DNA of 11,947 nucleotides from CAZKUN01 sp964555935 (GCA_964555935.1 CAZKUN010000275.1:1-11947); one strand, 5' to 3'. Positions 1-7,890 are shown, numbered from the stretch's first letter. Notes: a model not told the origin generated them from the letters alone. Numbers and translations: made by a program.

Positions 1-51
1 GCGAGCCATGGGCATTTCCTCGGCATGGGTCTGCTTTCTCCCATCGAGCCA

Positions 52-73
52 GTGGGAGGGTTGGGTGTCCCAC
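52..73. repeat. Possible imperfect palindrome downstream of the hydrolase gene
   Basis: GTGGGA and TCCCAC form arms around a 10-base loop. The right arm with its flank, TGTCCCAC, also occurs at 9161-9168 in palindrome 2. The first 203 bases otherwise show no gene; the only open frame there has no ribosome site or coding character. Confidence 0.3.
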
Positions 74-203
74 CGACCTATCCCATCGGCGCTCAGGTGA
101 GCTCAGTCTGGGGGCAGATGACACGTCGATCATGCCGCGTAATTCGCCGGCGCGCGTGGTCGAGCTATCCCAGCAGCAGCCCGCGTGGCTCCGATCCCGG
201 GGG

Positions 204-2912
204 CTAGCGGCGCAGTCGGCACGCGACATCCCGCCGGACGGGAGGGATGTCTAACGTGACAGTGCCGCCTGAGGCAACCACCGTCGCTCGGCGGAGGCGT
301 CTGCCCGTCCAGGCATCAAGCCATTCGACGCGCAGCCTGCCCTCGGGCACCCCGCGAAGCACGAGTTTCGCTCCGGTCACAGCCGGCGGCATCGGGCGGT
401 CCCAGTTGTACCACACGCTCTCGCGATTGCGCACCCAGACGAGAACAGAACTCTGTCCGGCGAGGCCTATCGCCTGCAGGGACACGGGTTCTTGACGGAT
501 GAACTGGTACCCCTTCACCTGGATCCAACTGCCATTGGTCTCCGCGTTCTCAACCTGGATCTCGTGGCGCCCGGCCGGCACGTCGATGGAGAACGTCTCG
601 TTGTAGTCGCACACCCAGAGATCCCAGGTTGGGTCGAGGACAGACGTCTTGCCGGGCACGTCCTCCGCTGGCAAGTCCACCGCCCTCACCAGCGCGTCGT
701 CAACCCTTAACTCCAGCCGAGCGCCAGGGCAGACTTGGCGCACGTCGACGGCAAAGGTCGAAGCGCGCGGGAAGTCGACGACAAACCGGGGACAGATGCG
801 CCGCTCGCTACGGTCGCGCGCCAGCAGGAACTCCGGGGGCGGCGTGAGAGCCGCGAGCGAGCCGTCGGCGCGTACGGGGTACTCCTCGACGCTCACGTCG
901 CCGAAACCACCGAGACCCGTGATCGTGGTTGAGACTTCCATCGCGCGCCCCTGATCGGGCGTCTGCGTTGCGAGGTCGGCGGGGCGGAAGCCCTCGCGCG
1001 GCCAATCGATACCCGTTGCGAAGGCCCGGAGCGGGCGGAAGTGGTGGTACCAGTCGAAGGCGTCGATGAACTCCCAGTGCCAGTTAAGCGCGCTCCCGGC
1101 GGAGCCGCCCAGGAGACTGGCCCAAATGCCGTTGTGCAGATTGATGCCCTCGGGGTCTATGCCGGGAGCCGGTCCGTCGAGGCCAGGTCCGAACTCGGTG
1201 ACCATCATCGGCTTGTCATATCGGGCCGTCAGATCGCGCGCCCACCTGCTGAGCGTTTCGGAAGGGTCGGCCGGATCGTAGCAGTGGATCTGGGTGTACT
1301 GGACCTCGGGCAAACTCCAGTGAGCGTCATCGCTCGTGTCGCCGCCGAAGGATGTCGTGAACAGGCGATCGTAGGGATCGATCGAGTCAAGATGCGCCGC
1401 GAGCTTCTTCAGGAACGGCACGAGCATGGCCGACACCTGGTCGCCGCCCGCGCGCCTCGTGTACCCCCAACCCTCGATGCCGCCTAGCACGGTCGCGCCG
1501 TCCAGCTCCGCCACGGGCTCCCAGGCCATCATGTTCGTGCTGTGTCCCCAGCGGGCCGATAGATACCGGATGCGTTTCTGGTAGTAGTCCCACGCTTCCG
1601 GGCTCGTGTAGAGGTCGTTCGGTGACGCGCACGGCCCGCCGCGCGTGGCGTTGTAGGGGCTCTTCGCCCACCATCCACTGGCCCGCCAGGCGTCGTGCAC
1701 GTCGAAGGAGAGCTTCAGATAGATGCCGTTCTCACGGGCCGCTTCGAAGACCCGGTCGATCCGCGCCGCTTTCTCGAGGTCATAGACTCCGAGCGTGTCC
1801 CACTCGAACGACAGGTCGTACGGACACAATATGAAGTAGGTGGCGTTCTCGCCGTTGGCCCTCATCTTCGGGAAGCACTCGCGAACGTCCGGCAGGCCCA
1901 GCGGCACGTCGTGGCCGATCGGCAGGAACGGGGTGCCGTTGTCGAACACGAAGTAGTGAGGATCGTCTTCGCTGATGCGCACAAAGCCGGGCTTCTTCGA
2001 TGGCTTCACAGTGAACTCAAGCGGCTCCGACAGAGCGCCGCCGCTTCCGTCGGTCGCCGAGAGCCTGGCGGTGTAGCGTCCCGTCTCAGCCGGAGTGAAT
2101 CGGACTCGCCACTCTGGCTCGCCGCTCGGCACGAGCTTCACCGGCGGCCAGTGCTTGGGCCAACGCCACTCGAGCCGGTTCCACTCGTTTGCCTTAAGCG
2201 TCCCGTTCCTGGGCTCCCAGGTGACCATCCTCGACTTGCCCCACTCGCTGTCGATATAGTAGGAACGCAGCGGCCCGAGAGGGGTATCGCATCGGGGGTA
2301 CACCCAGAACACCATGCCCTGGCACTCTGACCAGTCAGCCAGTTGGGGCCGGTAGAACGCCGCGGGCCAGTGCTGGCCCTTCGAGAGCGTGGGCACGAAG
2401 CGAAGCGCCCTCTCGCCCCCGTGGACCAGTTCGGTCGAGAACCCAACGGACGACCCGTCTACCCCGATGGCGCGCGGCGCATCGCCTTCCTCCATGTCAT
2501 CGAACGGCACTTCCCTCCCGCGCTCGTCGAGGAGGCAGATATCATCAACGAACAACTCCACCTCTGTCCCATCCGGCCAGTCCATGGCATACGCGAAGAG
2601 CGTCAGCCCCTCGATCTGCTCCCGCGCCTCCGTGGCGGGAGGGTGCTCCTCGTACGCCTGGTGCCAGAAGCCGGGCACTTCAAGCCGTTTGCCACTGGGG
2701 GCGAGAAACTCGGCCGACACGTCGACCTGGTCCGGGTCGAACGGGTTGCTCCAATCGCCGGAGATGTCGGCTGCCAACTCGAAGCGCCCGTAGCGGTCGA
2801 CGCGCGGAGTGAGGACCCGCACCGAGCGGACCTCGGGGGCGGCGTTCACGACCGAGGCGGCAGCGAGCGGCGTCAGCACTGCCCAGGTTGAGACGATCGC
2901 AGTCATGCGCAT
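204..2912 (-). CDS. Secreted multidomain glycoside hydrolase, DUF5060-type N-terminus with GH-A-like TIM barrel
   Basis: Predicted exported enzyme that cleaves glycosidic bonds; the substrate cannot be told. I chose the ATG at 2912 over the longer frame from 2975 because AAGGG lies 5 bases upstream, a signal peptide follows directly (hydrophobic to about residue 25, ending VVNAA), and the longer start would overlap the preceding gene. The product is 902 residues. Residues 29-90 and 264-305 look like the two halves of a DUF5060 Ig-like domain (LAPSGKRLEVPGF, then GEPEWRVRFTPAETG), with a carbohydrate-binding-like insert at about 97-255. A TIM barrel spans about 310-640: the probable acid/base is E469 in AWEPVAELD, H543/Y545 lie in IHCYD, and the probable nucleophile is E573 in VTEFGPG. 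Residues 710-805 resemble a galactose-binding/CBM module and 810-902 a C-terminal Ig-like domain. It is the last gene of the minus-strand operon, 46 bases after the membrane protein gene. Family membership is from recall of motifs; the exact GH family is uncertain. Confidence 0.85.
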   Translation of the reverse strand: MRMTAIVSTWAVLTPLAAASVVNAAPEVRSVRVLTPRVDRYGRFELAADISGDWSNPFDPDQVDVSAEFLAPSGKRLEVPGFWHQAYEEHPPATEAREQIEGLTLFAYAMDWPDGTEVELFVDDICLLDERGREVPFDDMEEGDAPRAIGVDGSSVGFSTELVHGGERALRFVPTLSKGQHWPAAFYRPQLADWSECQGMVFWVYPRCDTPLGPLRSYYIDSEWGKSRMVTWEPRNGTLKANEWNRLEWRWPKHWPPVKLVPSGEPEWRVRFTPAETGRYTARLSATDGSGGALSEPLEFTVKPSKKPGFVRISEDDPHYFVFDNGTPFLPIGHDVPLGLPDVRECFPKMRANGENATYFILCPYDLSFEWDTLGVYDLEKAARIDRVFEAARENGIYLKLSFDVHDAWRASGWWAKSPYNATRGGPCASPNDLYTSPEAWDYYQKRIRYLSARWGHSTNMMAWEPVAELDGATVLGGIEGWGYTRRAGGDQVSAMLVPFLKKLAAHLDSIDPYDRLFTTSFGGDTSDDAHWSLPEVQYTQIHCYDPADPSETLSRWARDLTARYDKPMMVTEFGPGLDGPAPGIDPEGINLHNGIWASLLGGSAGSALNWHWEFIDAFDWYHHFRPLRAFATGIDWPREGFRPADLATQTPDQGRAMEVSTTITGLGGFGDVSVEEYPVRADGSLAALTPPPEFLLARDRSERRICPRFVVDFPRASTFAVDVRQVCPGARLELRVDDALVRAVDLPAEDVPGKTSVLDPTWDLWVCDYNETFSIDVPAGRHEIQVENAETNGSWIQVKGYQFIRQEPVSLQAIGLAGQSSVLVWVRNRESVWYNWDRPMPPAVTGAKLVLRGVPEGRLRVEWLDAWTGRRLRRATVVASGGTVTLDIPPVRRDVACRLRR

Positions 2913-2917
2913 GCCTA

Positions 2918-2924
2918 CCCTTCT
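2918..2924 (-). promoter_or_regulatory. Ribosome binding site deciding the hydrolase start
   Basis: AGAAGGG read on the minus strand, 5 bases before the ATG at 2912. It supports the shorter start, which places the signal peptide at the true N-terminus. Confidence 0.6.
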
Positions 2925-2958
2925 TTCGCTCCTGTAAGAACCTGTCGATTCGCGCCCT

Positions 2959-4935
2959 TCACTGCCAGAACGCATAGGCGGGGACGTGGCGGATCATCGC
3001 GTAGATGATCCACACCGCCCCAGTGCCCACGTCACCCAGGATAAGGCCATATGCTATGACGGGCAGCGCCCGGATGCTTCGTATGCCTCCCCAACGTGCC
3101 GTGCCGGCCTTCAGGCCCCACGCGATGAACATTGGGAACCACATGTGCGACATGTACCAGGTCGTGGACAGCGCGAAGCCCGCGGGGTGCAGTGGCCACG
3201 CTAGCCACCGCGTCCGCACCACCATCATCGTCCAGTACCCGGCGAATCCGATCGCCCCGGCGCCGACCCGCCCCCACGCGACGGGGGCATCGCCGCGCAG
3301 CCAGCCCGCAAGCTGAGTCCACGTCTCCTGGGCGAACCACGTGTGGAACGAGCCGCGGTAGGTGCCGAGGCCCCGACTGCATGACAAGAATAGCGTCCAG
3401 AACCATGCCCAACCCAGCCCCAACGCGATGAAGGGCACGGTCGCCAGCAGCAACTTCCGACCATTGAGGCCGGTGCGCGAACCGAAGTAGAGCCCCTCGA
3501 ATTGGTGAGGGAACGGGACGTTCCTCATGCCCCGCGTGAACCCGTAGAAGAGGCTCAGGGTGGTCATGTTCTGTAGCCCCAGCACGCGGGGACCGACGAT
3601 GGTGCTCTGCAGATAGGACGGGCCCCATCGCTCTAGTTCGTGGGTGGGCAGCCCCATCTCGGCCCGGATACGGCCGATGATCACCGTCATCAGGAAATAC
3701 TGCGTGAAGAACGCCACGGCGACCGGTAGGCTGAGCCCCACGCTAACGCCGATCGAGACCAGCAGACCAAACCCAACGAGGAAGATGGCGACTGCCGTCG
3801 CGGGGCTAAGCGGCTCGCCGGCCTCTCGCCCAACACGCTGCCACGCCTTGACCAGCACGGCGCGCAGTTGGTGCCGCGCCGCCCAGAGGCTGAACCCGAT
3901 CAGTGCCAGGTAGCCGCCCGCGGCAAACTCGTAATGTGAGTCCCACTGCGCGCTCAGCCCGAGCCACGAGGCGGCGATCTTCTCAACCCGCCAGAAGAGG
4001 AAGAAGAACCAGAGCGAGAGACACAGCTCGCCGGGCAGCAGCAACCCCAGCCCAATGATGAATGGGTAGAGACAGAAGTAGAGCATGTAGCTGGCTGCAT
4101 TCCACGGACGTCCGAACGCGACGAGAAACCGACCCGCATCCAGTCGCGCGTCCCACATGGCGGTGGGGATCGAGGGCACGGCGGGCCAGTACGTATGGAG
4201 CCCGCCGAGGAGGTTGACGAGTATCGGCAGTGCGGCGGCGACCCAGAAGATGGGGCTGCGCAGCCAAGGCACCCCGCGCCCGGCTATCTCCATCGGCAGG
4301 TGGACGATCGGGAATCCCATCTTCTCCTGCTCGATCCACCGCTTGCGCAGAAGCTGGATGAGGCCGATCGGCGTGGCCCATAGGATCGTCATCAGCGCCC
4401 ACCAACGGGCGACTGGGCCCGCCCACACCGTCAGATTGCGGGGAGTCAGGATGCTGGTCCCGCCCGTCCAGATGCGGTCGAGGGCCCCGCTGTTACTCAC
4501 CGTTAGAGCCGAGGGGATCTGTTGGACAAACAGGCTCTCCCAGTGATTCTCCGGCGAGGCGAAACGGAACGCCCCCTGCATCGATAAGAAGGTGCATTGC
4601 ATGCTGTCCAGGCCCGCTCCGCTCGTGGCGACAGCCATCAGCACCCACAGGGCCAGTAACTCGGCGGGGCTGAAGGCAGCGGCGGGGCGCCACCGCAGCA
4701 GGGCCTGGTTGATCAGCCGGACCACGACTAGCAGGAACAGCACGTTCCAGAACAGGGCCACCAGCGTGGGATCGAAGATGTTCCGCTCATACGACATGAA
4801 CAACACGAAGAAGGCGTTCAGGGGGACGAGCGCAGCGGCAATCAGAATGATGCGGGTAGTGACACCTTGGCCCCGATGATCGGCGACGACAGGCGTGGGG
4901 TCGGAGGCGTTGGGGGAGGAGTCAAGCTGTGACAC
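2959..4935 (-). CDS. Polytopic membrane protein, DUF6785/DUF6784-like
   Basis: A 658-residue integral membrane protein with about 12-14 hydrophobic helices, for example near residues 28-47, 56-76, 90-107, 170-193, 228-248, 280-312, 338-355, 378-422, 495-517, 555-574, 580-608 and 625-645. The conserved-looking loop WIEQEKMGFPIVHLPMEI (200-217) and the segment RAEMGLPTHEL (424-434) match what I remember of the DUF6785/DUF6784 family, which is frequent in Planctomycetota and Armatimonadota and has no established function. Its size and helix count would suit a transporter; that is inference. The start is a GTG at 4935, with no strong Shine-Dalgarno upstream and no better in-frame alternative before the first helix, so the start is less certain than the gene. 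It lies between the Tat-exported paralogs (111-base gap) and the secreted hydrolase (46-base gap), which suggests a shared role in handling a carbohydrate. Confidence 0.88.
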   Translation of the reverse strand: MSQLDSSPNASDPTPVVADHRGQGVTTRIILIAAALVPLNAFFVLFMSYERNIFDPTLVALFWNVLFLLVVVRLINQALLRWRPAAAFSPAELLALWVLMAVATSGAGLDSMQCTFLSMQGAFRFASPENHWESLFVQQIPSALTVSNSGALDRIWTGGTSILTPRNLTVWAGPVARWWALMTILWATPIGLIQLLRKRWIEQEKMGFPIVHLPMEIAGRGVPWLRSPIFWVAAALPILVNLLGGLHTYWPAVPSIPTAMWDARLDAGRFLVAFGRPWNAASYMLYFCLYPFIIGLGLLLPGELCLSLWFFFLFWRVEKIAASWLGLSAQWDSHYEFAAGGYLALIGFSLWAARHQLRAVLVKAWQRVGREAGEPLSPATAVAIFLVGFGLLVSIGVSVGLSLPVAVAFFTQYFLMTVIIGRIRAEMGLPTHELERWGPSYLQSTIVGPRVLGLQNMTTLSLFYGFTRGMRNVPFPHQFEGLYFGSRTGLNGRKLLLATVPFIALGLGWAWFWTLFLSCSRGLGTYRGSFHTWFAQETWTQLAGWLRGDAPVAWGRVGAGAIGFAGYWTMMVVRTRWLAWPLHPAGFALSTTWYMSHMWFPMFIAWGLKAGTARWGGIRSIRALPVIAYGLILGDVGTGAVWIIYAMIRHVPAYAFWQ

Positions 4936-4966
4936 GCACCGTAAGTTAGCCAGGACGCAACCCGGA

Positions 4967-4980
4967 CCTCCCCCCGGAGG
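4967..4980. other. Short GC hairpin between exported paralog and membrane protein gene
   Basis: CCTCC and GGAGG pair across a 4-base loop in the 111-base gap. There is no T-run on either side, so it is not a standard intrinsic terminator. It could attenuate or stabilise the operon transcript, or be chance in GC-rich DNA. Confidence 0.25.
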
Positions 4981-5046
4981 CGGAACGTCCTGCTGGTCCC
5001 GACGAAGGCCTGGATGTTGGTGACGGGTCCTTCGAGCCGGTCGGCT

Positions 5047-5931
5047 CTATAGCGCGATTGCGCTCAGCCAGCGGAACTGGCGGCTGAAGGCGTCGCCCTC
5101 GTTGCCCCTGGTGATGCGCAACCAGTGTCCCGGGCCCTTGTCGCCGGTGCCGCCCAGCTCGACGATGCTCGTGAGCGTGTCTTTGCTCGTCCTGCTCCAC
5201 GTGACCGGGACGTGGTGGACCTCGCTCGCGATCTCACCCCATCCACGCAAGTCCATCTCAAGCAAGTAGGTGCGGCGTTCGTTCTCGGCCCCGGGCGTGC
5301 GGATCGTGAAGGACATGAGCGTGCGGTCGGCTGCGTCGAGACTGTCGGGACTGACCAACACGCGGTCGCTCCTCGGCGGCGAGTGCTGGCTGGTGACAGA
5401 GGTGGCGCCGATCCAGTACGACAGCGGCGGGTAGTTGGCTTCGTAGCCGCTCGGCGTGATCTTTCCGGACGCCTCCAGCTTGATGCCCGAGACGTAGGCT
5501 GTCGCGAGAGAGAAGCCGATCACGGCGGGGATGTGCTGCCAGCCGGGGCTGAGCTGGAATTGCTGCGACCGCGCGCCGCCTCCTCGCGGGGAGACGCCGA
5601 TGCTGTTCAGCATCTCCGGGCCGCCCTCGGCGGCCGATATCGCGCGCAGGAGGTCATTCTTGGGAGTGGCATCCATCCCGTCGAGTTGAACCATCTCAGA
5701 CGAAACGGGGGGCGGGTCATCGGGCGTCCGGGTGGGGACACCGCGCGTGACGTCAGGGACCGCCTCAAGGGTGATTCCGCGTCTGCGGATGTCAGGGGAT
5801 CGCCTGATCTGGACTCGGCCGCGGGTGCCCGCCGCGATGGCGGCGGGGGCGGCTGATAGCGCGAGCCCGGTTGCGGCGAGGCGGTTCAGGAACTCGCGGC
5901 GAGTTGTGTCGTCATTGTCCTGATGTGACAT
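5047..5931 (-). CDS. Tat-exported protein of unknown function, paralog 1 (divergent)
   Basis: A 294-residue protein, third in transcription order and the most diverged of the trio. The N-terminus carries a twin-arginine motif (TRREFLNRL, R11-R12), a hydrophobic stretch at 18-34 and an AIAA cleavage region, so export of a folded protein by the Tat pathway is likely. No lipobox Cys is visible. After a basic linker (residues 37-51) comes a short helical block (NDLLRAISAAEGG) ending in IGVSPRG, then a probably beta-rich domain with FTIRTPGAENERRTYLLEMDL, HVPVTW and a final FRWLSAIAL. These elements line up in order with the two upstream paralogs. It lacks the paralogs' DGC motif, with KLEASGK at the matching place. 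GGGAGG sits 7 bases before the ATG. I recognise no named family. The gap to the upstream paralog is 72 bases. Confidence 0.85.
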   Translation of the reverse strand: MSHQDNDDTTRREFLNRLAATGLALSAAPAAIAAGTRGRVQIRRSPDIRRRGITLEAVPDVTRGVPTRTPDDPPPVSSEMVQLDGMDATPKNDLLRAISAAEGGPEMLNSIGVSPRGGGARSQQFQLSPGWQHIPAVIGFSLATAYVSGIKLEASGKITPSGYEANYPPLSYWIGATSVTSQHSPPRSDRVLVSPDSLDAADRTLMSFTIRTPGAENERRTYLLEMDLRGWGEIASEVHHVPVTWSRTSKDTLTSIVELGGTGDKGPGHWLRITRGNEGDAFSRQFRWLSAIAL

Positions 5932-6003
5932 GGTTGGGCCTCCCGTTGGTGCGCGGCTCGCCGATTCGTCTTGTTTCTTGCACCTACACGCCGCCTCACC
6001 TCC

Positions 6004-6876
6004 TCAGATCGCCTGGACGCAGAGCGAGTAGAACCCGCCCCTGATATGGTTCGCGGGGTAGGGCGTGGGGGCATAGGGGTTTGGATCCCAGTAGGCCCTG
6101 AATCCGAACAGGTGGGTGCCGCCGCCGACCTGGAGCAGGGCCACGAGGCGGTTATCCGATGTGGGGACCCAGTCGAGCGGGACGCCCGCGGAGTGGTCGG
6201 CCTCCCAGTTGTACTCGTGGTCCATGGGCATATAGAGCAGCAATGCGTAATTCCGTGCATCCTCCAGCGGTCCAGGCGTCTTCATCTCAAATGACATGAA
6301 CTCCCGGAGCTGATTCTCACGGTGGTTGTAGAAGGACAGATGATTGTAGTCCATCGCGGTGGGACTCATCTGGGCAACCGGGCACTCGTAGGTAAGGGGA
6401 TCTTCCGTGAGCGGCGTTCCCTTGTAGCGGCAACCGTCCCACCGCAGGCAGATTCCCTGTTTGTAGGCTTGCGCCAGGTCCTCATCGGTGGAGATGTACT
6501 TCCAAGGATCGGAATAGTCGAACTTGCCGTCCTTCGGCGCGGGCACGCCGATGCCTTGCAGATACGCCTTGCCGCCGGGGAGCTGGTTGATGCCGGAGAG
6601 TATCTGGTTGCGGCTTGCGGGTTCTTTCGGCGTCCCCGGGACGCGCTGCTCAGGCATTCTCGACGACAGCGTCCGCGAGGAGCGGCGCGGTTTTGCGACC
6701 TTGGGGAGCGAACCCAACGTGAACTCGCGCTCCGTCCTGACGTTCTCCAACACGCGTCGCCGAAGCGGCGTCCGCCTGATGCGTGCGGGCGCGGCGTCGC
6801 CGGTTGCGGCTAGCGCGGCCCCGACTCCGGCGGCCGCTGCGGTTGTCAGAAATGAACGACGGTCTGTCTGTTTCAT
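6004..6876 (-). CDS. Tat-exported protein of unknown function, paralog 2
   Basis: A 290-residue protein with a clear Tat leader: DRRSFL at 5-10, an Ala/Gly-rich hydrophobic stretch to about 26, and cleavage probably near GDAAPA (27-31). A strongly basic linker follows (RIRRTPLRRR), then a helical block ending GIGVPAP, DLAQAYKQGICLRWDGCRYKGTP (140s), SFEMKTPG and RNYALLLYMP in the beta-rich half, GVPLDWVPTSDNRLVALLQVGGG, and a C-terminal FYSLCVQAI. Cysteines at 143, 149 and 165 remain in the mature part, of which C149 is shared with paralog 3. GGAGG lies 7 bases before the ATG. The gene starts 21 bases after paralog 3 ends, so they are almost certainly cotranscribed. Function unknown; the beta-rich C-terminal half and the hydrolase neighbour make a glycan-binding role a reasonable guess, no more. 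Confidence 0.88.
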   Translation of the reverse strand: MKQTDRRSFLTTAAAAGVGAALAATGDAAPARIRRTPLRRRVLENVRTEREFTLGSLPKVAKPRRSSRTLSSRMPEQRVPGTPKEPASRNQILSGINQLPGGKAYLQGIGVPAPKDGKFDYSDPWKYISTDEDLAQAYKQGICLRWDGCRYKGTPLTEDPLTYECPVAQMSPTAMDYNHLSFYNHRENQLREFMSFEMKTPGPLEDARNYALLLYMPMDHEYNWEADHSAGVPLDWVPTSDNRLVALLQVGGGTHLFGFRAYWDPNPYAPTPYPANHIRGGFYSLCVQAI

Positions 6877-6888
6877 GTCCTCGCCTCC
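6777..6888 (-). repeat. Duplicated Tat-leader and RBS segment, copy 1
   Basis: These 112 bases align without gaps to 7659-7770, with about 14 mismatches by eye. The match covers the ribosome site, the start codon and the first 33 or so codons of paralog 2. Identity then drops sharply in the mature coding part. Confidence 0.75.
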
Positions 6889-6897
6889 ACTACGTCC

Positions 6898-7758
6898 CTA
6901 GAGCGCCTGGACGTGTAGCCAATCGAACCAGCCCTCGAACCGCGCGGGGCCCGATGACTTGACGGGTCTCAACTGGAAGCCCCAATACCCGCCGGATGAG
7001 CCTGGCACTTGGAGAATTGCGACAGAGTCTCCCGGCTGCGTTAGCATCCAGTCGACCGGAACGCCTCCCGTGGCGTCGCTCATCCAGTAGCCCTCATAGA
7101 GGGTGGGCATGTGGAGTTGGAGCGTGTAGTTGCGGACCTCATCGGCAGCGCCTGGAGTCTTGATGTAGAATGCGAGGAAGCCGGGTGGTCTGTTGTTCCC
7201 GTGGTTGTCGATGTAGACGCGGTTCTCCGCCTTCCTCGTCGCCGATAGCTGGGCGTAGGGCGAGTAGTACCTCAGCGGCGCATTCCCGCTCACGGTCGGG
7301 CCCACGTAGTCGCAACCGTCGGGTCGGAGGTAGACGCCGGCCTTGTAGGCGTCGGCGAGTTGCTGGTCGGGCATCAGGACGCCCCATTGGTTGGAGTAGC
7401 CGTAGACGCCGTTGACTGCGGATGGCACGCCAACGCCGGTGAGGAGTTGGCTGCCCTGGGGCGTGTCCGCGATGGCGCCGAGCAGATCGTTGCGGCCAAT
7501 GGCCTTGGCGGCGTCGGCGGCGTTCCTCAGCGTGAGGGGCTCTTGGGGGATGGCGGGTCGGATGCGTCCCGTTCTGGTGATTGTGGGCGTTGCCTCAAGC
7601 TTGAACTCGCTCTCTCTTCTTGTCGTGGGTGATCCTCGCGGCAAGAGAGTTGGGCGCTTGATGCGCGCGGGCGCGGCTTCGCCGGTCGCGCCCAGCGCAG
7701 CGCCGACGCCGGCCGCCGCGGCGGCTGTCAGGAATGAGCGACGGTCTGTCTGTTTCAT
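6898..7758 (-). CDS. Tat-exported protein of unknown function, paralog 3 (first in operon)
   Basis: A 286-residue protein whose first 35 residues match paralog 2 at 31 positions (DRRSFLTAAAAAGVGAAL leader, AAPARIKR end). Beyond the leader, shared blocks are GRNDLLGAI, GVGVPSA, LADAYKAGVYLRPDGCDYVGPT, FYIKTPGAADEVRNYTLQLHMP, GVPVDWMLT and the last residues FDWLHVQAL. Aromatic residues are dense in the second half, as is common in ligand-binding beta-sandwich domains, but no known domain is recognised. GGGAGG is placed 7 bases upstream of the ATG. It opens the five-gene minus-strand operon and faces the divergent glycosidase at 7903, so its promoter should lie in 7771-7890. Confidence 0.88.
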   Translation of the reverse strand: MKQTDRRSFLTAAAAAGVGAALGATGEAAPARIKRPTLLPRGSPTTRRESEFKLEATPTITRTGRIRPAIPQEPLTLRNAADAAKAIGRNDLLGAIADTPQGSQLLTGVGVPSAVNGVYGYSNQWGVLMPDQQLADAYKAGVYLRPDGCDYVGPTVSGNAPLRYYSPYAQLSATRKAENRVYIDNHGNNRPPGFLAFYIKTPGAADEVRNYTLQLHMPTLYEGYWMSDATGGVPVDWMLTQPGDSVAILQVPGSSGGYWGFQLRPVKSSGPARFEGWFDWLHVQAL

Positions 7759-7770
7759 GTCATCGCCTCC
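7659..7770 (-). repeat. Duplicated Tat-leader and RBS segment, copy 2
   Basis: Partner of 6777-6888, covering the RBS, start codon and leader of paralog 3. The stretch around the start codon, from the DRRS codons to the RBS, is almost identical between the copies. Confidence 0.75.
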
Positions 7771-7890
7771 CCTTGAGCGCTCCGGTATGGGCCAGCACCA
7801 GGGCTATCCATATTCTCGTCCTTCTATGCTAGAACACTCCACGCAGGCGTTGTGTTCGCCAGCGCGGAACGTGCAGGCAGCCTCTGGATA
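7771..7890. promoter_or_regulatory. Divergent intergenic region with probable back-to-back promoters
   Basis: This is the only space between the minus-strand operon and the plus-strand glycosidase, so promoters for both should lie here. The least GC-rich stretch, near 7808-7836, is the best place for -10 elements, but I cannot name convincing -35/-10 pairs on either strand. No clear operator palindrome is seen. Confidence 0.4.

Noticed and set aside
25..207. Short plus-strand open frame at the window start
   Set aside because: No RBS and no coding character. It crosses the possible palindrome at 52-73 and overlaps the hydrolase stop.
2913..2975. Upstream start of the large hydrolase at 2975
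   Set aside because: It would overlap the membrane protein gene and bury the signal peptide behind 21 charged residues. The ATG at 2912 has an RBS.
5125..5856. Plus-strand open frame of 243 codons inside exported paralog 1
   Set aside because: It is antisense to a gene whose paralogs and Tat signal prove the minus-strand frame, and it has no ribosome site.
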